From the NCBI GenBank assembly GCA_021414305.1, contig JAIOOS010000022.1:124001-188000 (forward strand): a DNA stretch of 64,000 nucleotides. Direction: 5' to 3'. Both the position numbers and the translations under genes were made by a program. Positions 58,592 through 64,000 of the stretch are shown in pieces; within the stretch, counting starts at the first letter, position 1; every line of letters begins with the position of its first letter. Under the pieces are notes generated by a model. The model did no database searches, was not told the DNA's origin, and worked only from the letters and a program-made list of their open reading frames with translations. Origin of the DNA: Burkholderiales bacterium (GTDB lineage Bacteria > Pseudomonadota > Gammaproteobacteria > Burkholderiales > Burkholderiaceae_C).

Positions 58592-59818
58592 TCAGGTGCG
58601 GCGCAGCGTGAACTGGACGACGCTGGTGTTGCCGGCGGCGAACGCCGCCTCGCAGTAGGCGAGGTAGAACTCCCAGGTGCGCATGAAGCGGGTGTCGAAG
58701 CCGAGCTCGCGCACGGCCGCCTCGCCGCCGAGGAAGCGGTCGCGCCAGCGGCGCAGGGTCTCGGCGTAGTCGGGTCCGAAGTCGAATTCGCCGACGAGCT
58801 CGAGCCCCGCCGCTTCCGCGGCCTTGCGGAACTCGTGCCGGCTCGGCAGCAGGCCGCCGGGGAAGACGTACTGCTGGATGAAATCGGTGGAGCGCACGTA
58901 GCGATCGAACAGGTCGTCGCGGATCGTGATGCTCTGGATGCACGCCTTGCCGCCCGGCTTCAGTCGCGACCTCACGGCGCGAAAGAACCCCGGCCAGTAG
59001 CTGCGGCCGACCGCCTCGAACATCTCGATCGAGACGATCGCGTCGAATGGCGGATCGTCGATGTCGCGATAGTCCTGCAGGCGCAGGTCGGCCTCGAGCC
59101 CGGCGGTGGCCAGGCGCTCGCGCGCCCACGCCAGCTGCTCGGACGACAGGGTGACGCCGGTCAGCGCGGCGCCGAACTCGCCCGCCGCCTGCTCGGCGAG
59201 CGCGCCCCAGCCGCAGCCGATCTCGAGCACCCGGTCGCCGCGTTGCACGCCGCATTCGCGCAGCGCGCGGCGGGTCTTGGCTCGCTGCGCCGCCGAGAGG
59301 TCGGCGGCAGCGTCGCCCTCGAACCAGGCGCTGCTGTAGTTCATCGTCGGGTCGAGCCAGAGGCGGTAGAAGTCGTTGCCCAGGTCGTAGTGGGCGTGGA
59401 TGTTCTTCTTCGAGCCGCGACGCGAGTTGCGGTTGAAGAGGTGCCGGGCGCGATAGAGCAGCGCGCCCCACCAGCTGCCGTAGATCGCCTGCTCGAGCGC
59501 GTCGCGGTTGGCGGTGAAGACGGCGAGCAGGGCGGCGAGGTCGGGCGTCGTCCAGTCGCCGGCGATGTAGGTTTCGGCAAAGCCGATGTCGCCCGACTTC
59601 AGGGCGGCGGCGCAGGCGTTCCAGTTGTGCAGCGCGATCGCCGCGCGCGGGCCGGGCGAGGCCTCGTGGCCGAAGTGCGCCATCGCGCCGTCGGGCAGCT
59701 GCACGTCGAGCGAGCCGTGGCGAAGCTGCGCCAGCAGGTGGAACACGGCGCGAGCGGCCGGCGGCGAAGCGGGCGCGAGGTGGGGCGCAGGGGTGCGGAT
59801 GAGCGAGGTCATGGGCAT
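58592..59818 (-). CDS. cfa: Cyclopropane-fatty-acyl-phospholipid synthase family methyltransferase
   Basis: A 408-residue SAM-dependent enzyme that methylenates double bonds of membrane phospholipids, or a relative that methylates them. NIHAHYDLGNDFYRLWLD and MNYSSAWF open the catalytic domain; the SAM motif is VLEIGCGWGALAEQAA; SIEMFEAVGRSYWPGFF and SITIRDDLFDRY carry catalytic-site residues. The C-terminus ends in the usual YCEAAFAAG. Last gene of a three-gene minus-strand unit, 15 bases after DUF1365. ATG 59812 is an alternative start. Confidence 0.9.
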   Translation of the reverse strand: MPMTSLIRTPAPHLAPASPPAARAVFHLLAQLRHGSLDVQLPDGAMAHFGHEASPGPRAAIALHNWNACAAALKSGDIGFAETYIAGDWTTPDLAALLAVFTANRDALEQAIYGSWWGALLYRARHLFNRNSRRGSKKNIHAHYDLGNDFYRLWLDPTMNYSSAWFEGDAAADLSAAQRAKTRRALRECGVQRGDRVLEIGCGWGALAEQAAGEFGAALTGVTLSSEQLAWARERLATAGLEADLRLQDYRDIDDPPFDAIVSIEMFEAVGRSYWPGFFRAVRSRLKPGGKACIQSITIRDDLFDRYVRSTDFIQQYVFPGGLLPSRHEFRKAAEAAGLELVGEFDFGPDYAETLRRWRDRFLGGEAAVRELGFDTRFMRTWEFYLAYCEAAFAAGNTSVVQFTLRRT

Positions 59819-59833
59819 CGAGGAGAAAGAGGG

Positions 59834-60631
59834 TTAGCGGGTGACGAAGGCTTGCGGCGGTTCGGGCTTCTTCCTGAAAGGCACGCGCTTGCACCAGAGC
59901 TTCAGCGCTTGCCAGTGGATGCGCGCGACGACGCCGAGCGTGAGCAGCGGAATCGAGACGAAGGCGGCCAGGATCCGGCCGCGGACTAGCGGCGCCAGCG
60001 CTCCCGAGAGGCTGGTCTTGAGCAGCACGCCGACGGCGTCGTGGTGGTCGACCCGCGCCACGATCCGGGCGGCCGCGTTCGGCGCGCCTTCGGCCGACGG
60101 CTGCAGGTCGGTGCGCAGAAAGCGGAAGCGGTAGTCGCCGGCGACGGCGCAGAACGGCGAGACGTGGAAGTCCTTGGTCGCGCGCAGTTCGCGGCCGAAG
60201 GCGAGGTCCGGACCCGCCAGCAGGTAGCAGTGGCGCTCGCCGAACGTGTTGTTGACCTCGACCACGACGGCAGCGAGCGGGCCGTCGGCGCGATGGCAAT
60301 ACCAGAAGCTCACCGGCTTGAAGGTGAAGCCGAGGATTCGCGGGTAGCAGTGCAGCCAGATCTCGCCGGCCGCATCGGCGATGCCTTCGCCGTGCAGCAG
60401 CGCGTCGAGCCAGGCGAGGCTGTCGCTGCGGCCGTCGCCGTGGTCGGCGTCGTGGAAGCTGAGCAGGCCGAAGCGGTTGCGGCGCAGCGCCGGCTCCGGC
60501 CGCTCGCGCAAGCTCCTCATCGGCAGGAGCAGGAAGTAGGTCGGGTAGGCGAAGGCGTGCCGCACCGGGCGCAGGCGGGTGTGGCGGACTTCGCCGATGC
60601 CGAGCAGCGCGCGGGCCGGCCCGCTGCTCAT
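59834..60631 (-). CDS. DUF1365 protein
   Basis: 265 residues of a family without known reaction. Blocks are GEVRHTRLRPVRHAFAYPTY, YPRILGFTFKPVSFWYCHR, VEVNNTFGERHCYLL and KDFHVSPFCAVAGDYRFRF, with conserved His and Phe residues. A hydrophobic stretch near residues 215-240 may touch the membrane. The gene is nearly always with an FAD oxidoreductase and a Cfa homologue, as here, so a role in modifying membrane acyl chains is inferred. The ATG overlaps the previous stop (ATGA). Confidence 0.88.
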   Translation of the reverse strand: MSSGPARALLGIGEVRHTRLRPVRHAFAYPTYFLLLPMRSLRERPEPALRRNRFGLLSFHDADHGDGRSDSLAWLDALLHGEGIADAAGEIWLHCYPRILGFTFKPVSFWYCHRADGPLAAVVVEVNNTFGERHCYLLAGPDLAFGRELRATKDFHVSPFCAVAGDYRFRFLRTDLQPSAEGAPNAAARIVARVDHHDAVGVLLKTSLSGALAPLVRGRILAAFVSIPLLTLGVVARIHWQALKLWCKRVPFRKKPEPPQAFVTR

Positions 60632-61953
60632 GCCGGCTCCTCCGCGGCCGCCGGTCGCCGGGCCGGGCGCATCGGGCGCGCGGCGATCTGCGCCGCCACG
60701 GCGAGGCCCGAGCTCAGGCCGTCTTCGTGGAAGCCATAGCGCGTCCAGGCGCCGCAGAACCAGGTGTCGCGCTCGCCCTGCAGACCCGGCAGCCTGGCCT
60801 GTGCGGCGACCGCGCCGGAGTCGAACACCGGGTGCGAATAGGCGATGTCGGCGTGCACCGAACCCGGCGCGGGCTCGGCGAGCGGATTGAGGGAAACGAT
60901 CACCGGGCGCTGCCACGGCAGCGGCTGCAGCCGGTTGATCAGGTAGTGCAGGCAGACCGAGGCGGGCTCGCCACCCGCCTGCGCGGCACGCTCGTAGTTC
61001 CATGCCGCCCAGGCCTTGCGCCGGCGCGGCAGGACGCAGGCATCGGTATGCAGGACGGCGCGGTTCGGGTGATAGCGGATCGCGCCGAGCACGGCCCGCT
61101 CCGTATCCGTCGGATCGGCGAGCAGCGCCAGCGCCTGGTCGCTGTGGCAGGCCAGCACCACGCTGTCGAAGCGCTCCGTGCCGCCGTCGGTCGATAGTTC
61201 GACCCCGCCGGCCGCGAGCCGCCGAAGGCGTCGTACCGGAGTCTTCAGGCGGGTATCGGCGATCGACGCGAGCATTCGGGTCACGTAGCGCCCTGCGCCG
61301 CCGCGTACCGTTCGCCAGGGCGGCCGGCCGCTGACCTGGAGCAGGCCGTGGTTGTGGCAGAAGCGGACCAGGGTGGCCATCGGGAAACGCAGCATCTGCT
61401 CGGTCGGGCACGACCAGATGCAGGCGATCATGGGCAGGAAGTACCAGTCGCGAAAGGCGCTGGAGAAGCGCTCCGCGTCGAGGAACTCGCCGATCGGCCG
61501 GGCCAGCGAGGCCGTGCCTTCCGCCGTGCCGTCGCGGGCCAGGGCGGTGGTCAGCCGGTTGAAGCGCAGCAGGTCGGCGAGCATCCGCCAGAACGCCGGC
61601 CGGGCCAGGTTGGCGCGCTGGGCGAACACCGTGTCGAGGTTGCAGCCGCTCCATTCGAGGCCCGCATCCCGGGCCTGGACGGAAAACGACATCTCCGACG
61701 GCGCGCTCTCGACCCCGAGTTCGGCGAACAGGCGCGTGAGCTGGGGATAGGTGGCCTCGTTGAAGACCAGGAAGCCGGTGTCGACGCCATGGCGAATCCC
61801 GTCCAGCGTCATCTCGACGGTGTGGGTGTGGCCGCCGAAGCGATCGGCGGCTTCGAACAGCGTGACCTGGGTGTGCGGCGAAAGGGCCCGGGCCGCCGCC
61901 AGGCCGGCGATTCCCGAACCGACGACCGCGACCCGCCTCACGGCTGGACCCAT
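60628..61953 (-). CDS. FAD-dependent amine-oxidase-like oxidoreductase (COG2907)
   Basis: 441 residues. The dinucleotide-binding motif VAVVGSGIAGLAAARAL lies at the N-terminus, followed by FEAADRFGGHTHTVEM and HGVDTGFLVFNEATYPQL. DSVVLACHSDQALALL and TWFCGAWTRYGFHEDGL near the C-terminus complete the FAD site. The family resembles desaturase/amine-oxidase flavoproteins. First gene of the lipid operon. The ATG at 61953 is used; the frame also opens at a TTG six bases earlier; neither has a clear ribosome site. Confidence 0.88.
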   Translation of the reverse strand: MGPAVRRVAVVGSGIAGLAAARALSPHTQVTLFEAADRFGGHTHTVEMTLDGIRHGVDTGFLVFNEATYPQLTRLFAELGVESAPSEMSFSVQARDAGLEWSGCNLDTVFAQRANLARPAFWRMLADLLRFNRLTTALARDGTAEGTASLARPIGEFLDAERFSSAFRDWYFLPMIACIWSCPTEQMLRFPMATLVRFCHNHGLLQVSGRPPWRTVRGGAGRYVTRMLASIADTRLKTPVRRLRRLAAGGVELSTDGGTERFDSVVLACHSDQALALLADPTDTERAVLGAIRYHPNRAVLHTDACVLPRRRKAWAAWNYERAAQAGGEPASVCLHYLINRLQPLPWQRPVIVSLNPLAEPAPGSVHADIAYSHPVFDSGAVAAQARLPGLQGERDTWFCGAWTRYGFHEDGLSSGLAVAAQIAARPMRPARRPAAAEEPA

Positions 61954-61959
61954 CGGCAA

Positions 61960-62342
61960 GAGGAGTGGCGGGCGGCGGGGCGCCGAGCCGGCCGGCGGGG
62001 CAGGCCGCCGGGGGCGGCCTGCCGGGCCTGTACAAGAGTCGCCGAGCGCCCCCGGGGGAACGAGGGAGGGAGGAGGGAGGAGGAGAACCCCCCGGGGATT
62101 TCAACCGGCAAGGCCGGCCGGCTCCGCGACGAAAACCGAACCGGTATGACGCCGACTCGTGCGCAGAGTTCCCGCCGGATCCCGAAAACTCGTCGTGCCG
62201 CCATCTTTTCCCCCCGCCTTTCGGCGAGGTACGCAGGCGGCGCGCGTCCGGATGCAGGCGGTGGCAAATTCCCTGCTTGGCGGCTGCCGCGGGCGGGGAT
62301 CCGGGGGCGAGAGACTAAACTCGCGCCCTTGCAAGGCCGCCG
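61960..62342. promoter_or_regulatory. Divergent 383-base spacer with hairpin and G-quadruplex motif, no gene
   Basis: No coding sequence is supported here. It contains a perfect inverted repeat, GGCAGGCCGCC (61999-62009), loop GGG, GGCGGCCTGCC (62013-62023), a CCCCCGGGGG block (62049-62058), and four G runs (62054-62077) with loops of 5, 1 and 4 bases, a canonical G4 pattern. Near the right end TAAACT (62316-62321) is a weak -10 candidate for the diiron gene. It must hold the promoters of both the lipid operon and the diiron gene. Confidence 0.55.
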
Positions 62343-63236
62343 ATGATCTATCCAGAACTTTTCAAGCAGCTCGAGGCTGTCCGCTGGAACATGGACCAGG
62401 ACATCCCCTGGGACCAGTTCGACGCGAGTCGTCTGAGCGAAGAGCAGGCGCAGACGGTGAAGATGAACGCCATCACCGAGTGGGCGGCGCTGCCCGCGAC
62501 CGAGATGTTCCTGCGCGACAACCGCGACGACAGCGACTTCTCGGCCTTCATGAGCGTCTGGTTCTTCGAGGAGCAGAAGCATTCGCTGGTGCTGATGGAG
62601 TACCTGCGGCGCTTTCGCCCCGACCTCGTGCCGACCGAGGCCGAGCTGCACGAGGTGAGGTTCGACTTCGACCCGGCGCCCAAGCTCGAGACGCTGATGC
62701 TGCATTTCTGCGGCGAGATCCGCCTCAACCACTGGTACCGCCGCGCCGCCGAATGGCACGACGAGCCCGTGATCAAGGCGATCTACGAGACGCTCGCGCG
62801 CGACGAGGCGCGCCACGGCGGCGCCTACCTGCGCTACATGAAGAAGGCGATGCACAAGTTCGGCGACGAGGCGCGCGCCGCGTTCGCCAAGGTCGGCGTG
62901 CTGATGGCGAGCGCGCGCCGCACCGCCCAGGCGCTGCATCCGACCAACCTGCATGTCAACGCCAGCCTGTTCCCGCGCGACACCGTGCAGAGCCGCCTGC
63001 CCGACCCCGAGTGGCTCGAGGCCTGGCTCGACAAGCAGATCCAGTTCGACTCGGTCTGGGAAGGCAAGGTCGTCGAGCGCATCCTGCACAACCTCAGCCT
63101 GCTGATGGAGCGCAGCTTCGCCAGCGTGCAGGAGCTGAACCGCTACCGCAAGGAGCTCACCGCGAAGATCGCCGCAGCCGCGGCCGCTGCCGCCGCCGGG
63201 GTCGTGCCCGCCGCGCCGGGACCCGCCCCGGCCTGA
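62343..63236 (+). CDS. Diiron ferritin-like protein (acyl-ACP desaturase/oxygenase-like)
   Basis: 297 residues, largely helical. Metal-site motifs are TEWAALPATE (first Glu), FFEEQKHSLVL (ExxH), CGEIRLNHWY (Glu) and ARDEARHGGAY (ExxH), the four-helix diiron pattern of ferritin-like oxidases and acyl-ACP desaturases. The last 30 residues are an Ala/Pro tail. Substrate and reaction unknown. It is divergent from the FAD/DUF1365/Cfa operon, which suggests but does not prove a shared role in fatty-acyl chemistry. Confidence 0.8.
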   Translation: MIYPELFKQLEAVRWNMDQDIPWDQFDASRLSEEQAQTVKMNAITEWAALPATEMFLRDNRDDSDFSAFMSVWFFEEQKHSLVLMEYLRRFRPDLVPTEAELHEVRFDFDPAPKLETLMLHFCGEIRLNHWYRRAAEWHDEPVIKAIYETLARDEARHGGAYLRYMKKAMHKFGDEARAAFAKVGVLMASARRTAQALHPTNLHVNASLFPRDTVQSRLPDPEWLEAWLDKQIQFDSVWEGKVVERILHNLSLLMERSFASVQELNRYRKELTAKIAAAAAAAAAGVVPAAPGPAPA

Positions 63237-63257
63237 GGCCGCGCGGCGGACCCGGCC

Positions 63258-63911
63258 TCAGGGCCTGGCCGTCAGCTTCGCCTGCTCGACCTTGCGGTCC
63301 GCCGCCACTTTCTGCGCGCTCGGCCGCTCGCCGATCAGCTTCGAGTAGGCCTTGACGTCGATGCCGGCGGCGGCGAGCAGGTCCTCGCCGTACATCGCCC
63401 GGGTCGCCATCGAGACCAGCGGCAGCGAGTTCCAGGCCGAACAGTCGGCCTGGGTGAAGGTGTCGCCGGCGACATAGGGGGCGAACCGGGCCAGGCGCTT
63501 GAACGCGGCGATGTTCTTCTCGAGCTTCTTGCGGATCCGCGCCGCCTCGCCTTCGGCCAGCGTCCCACCGAAGAACGCCTGCGGATAGAGCTCGCGCGCC
63601 ACCAGCTCCAGGTGCAGGTCGGTGTAGATCGCCAGCTCGCGCACCTTGGCGGCTTCGAACGGATCGCGCGGCAGGAGCGGTGGCTCGGGATACGCCGCCT
63701 CGATGTATTCGAGGATCGCCTCGCTTTCGCTCAGCGCGCCGTGCTCGGTGCGCAGGAACGGAATCTTCGCCAGCGGCGATTCGCGCAGCAAGGGCTCGCC
63801 GCTGCCGCCCGTGGCGACGTATTCCTCGTCGAAGGCGACGCCCTTTTCGAGCAGCGCCAGCTTGACCTTGTTGTAGTAATTCGAGATCGACGATCCGCAG
63901 AGCACGAGCAT
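63258..63911 (-). CDS. Glutathione S-transferase
   Basis: 217 residues. The thioredoxin-fold half starts MLVLCGSSISNYYNKVKLAL, with SPLAKIPFL (cis-Pro) and LSESEAILEYIEAAYP (glutathione-binding Glu-Ser). The helical half has FTQADCSAWNSLPLV. It belongs to a general bacterial GST group rather than a named class. The ATG at 63911 is clear. Divergent from a gene that begins at the right edge. Confidence 0.87.
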   Translation of the reverse strand: MLVLCGSSISNYYNKVKLALLEKGVAFDEEYVATGGSGEPLLRESPLAKIPFLRTEHGALSESEAILEYIEAAYPEPPLLPRDPFEAAKVRELAIYTDLHLELVARELYPQAFFGGTLAEGEAARIRKKLEKNIAAFKRLARFAPYVAGDTFTQADCSAWNSLPLVSMATRAMYGEDLLAAAGIDVKAYSKLIGERPSAQKVAADRKVEQAKLTARP

Positions 63912-63970
63912 GGAGCCTCCCGGTGGTTCGACCGGCAGTCTACGGCGGACGACGAAGCGACAATCCGCCG

Positions 63971-64000
63971 ATGCTTCCCGCCTTCGTCGCCAAGCTCTGC
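63971..64000 (+). CDS. Possible start of a gene cut by the window end
   Basis: An ATG at 63971 opens ten codons (MLPAFVAKLC) to the edge, with an intergenic spacer of 59 bases to the divergent GST. There is no clear ribosome site and too little sequence to name a product. Confidence 0.25.
   Translation, partial: MLPAFVAKLC

Noticed and set aside
61954..62342. Sigma-E/ECF promoter for the lipid operon
   Set aside because: A GGGAAC-like sequence exists on the minus strand, but no matching -10 at proper spacing and no local rpoE/chrR; evidence too weak.

Overview
The window is 64 kb of very GC-rich DNA (GC-biased third codon positions throughout) from a Gram-negative betaproteobacterium, most likely Burkholderiales. 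The best evidence is gene order: hprK / fur-bamE-dapB-exbB-exbD / leuS-lptE-holA, lptD-surA-rsmA divergent from an amgK-type kinase, metX-metW, and hpf-ptsN-hprK. Species or genus cannot be fixed from the sequence alone. No tRNA, rRNA, CRISPR array, insertion sequence or phage gene was seen.

Layout. 1-4.7 kb: tail of an M14 carboxypeptidase, a porin, and a two-subunit periplasmic molybdenum hydroxylase (IorAB type). 4.7-9.8 kb (minus): purB-pyrF-hybrid histidine kinase. 10-16.5 kb: a YibF-like GST, an FMN glutamate-synthase-like protein, a defluorinase-type hydrolase, glutaminase, an MFS exporter and a LysR regulator. 16.6-18.9 kb: a small orphan gene behind a perfect palindrome, then metX-metW behind a SAM-II riboswitch and terminator. 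18.8-21.3 kb: a divergent QueA-like protein with an SDR, facing an XRE-cupin regulator. 21.4-28.3 kb: a secreted MBL-fold hydrolase and a full RND efflux operon. 28.2-34.4 kb: diguanylate cyclase, dienoyl-CoA-isomerase-like crotonase, lipase-like hydrolase, M20 peptidase, FAD oxidoreductase. 34.4-40.1 kb: amgK and lptD-surA-rsmA. 40.0-41.3 kb: palindromic repeats and a less GC-rich RNase Sa/barstar toxin-immunity pair. 41.3-46.9 kb: maeB, thiL-pgpA-pncC, holA. 46.9-56.5 kb: lptE, leuS, a periplasmic ATP-dependent DNA ligase, exbBD, dapB, bamE, fur, hprK, ptsN, hpf. 56.7-64 kb: corA, an exported hydratase-like protein, a cfa/DUF1365/FAD-oxidase lipid operon divergent from a diiron ferritin-like protein, and a GST.

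How genes work together. Outer-membrane biogenesis is unusually well represented (lptD, lptE, surA, bamE and peptidoglycan-sugar salvage by amgK). Methionine synthesis is tied to SAM through the riboswitch. Nitrogen/carbon PTS signalling (ptsN, hprK, hpf) sits in its usual cluster but without rpoN beside it. The most interesting accessory pieces are the ribonuclease/barstar pair among repeats, the complete fluoroacetate-dehalogenase active site, the QueA-like/SDR/XRE-cupin locus, the lipid-modification operon facing a diiron protein, and two RNA-level control candidates (metX leader; a Shine-Dalgarno-hiding hairpin at 57.7 kb).
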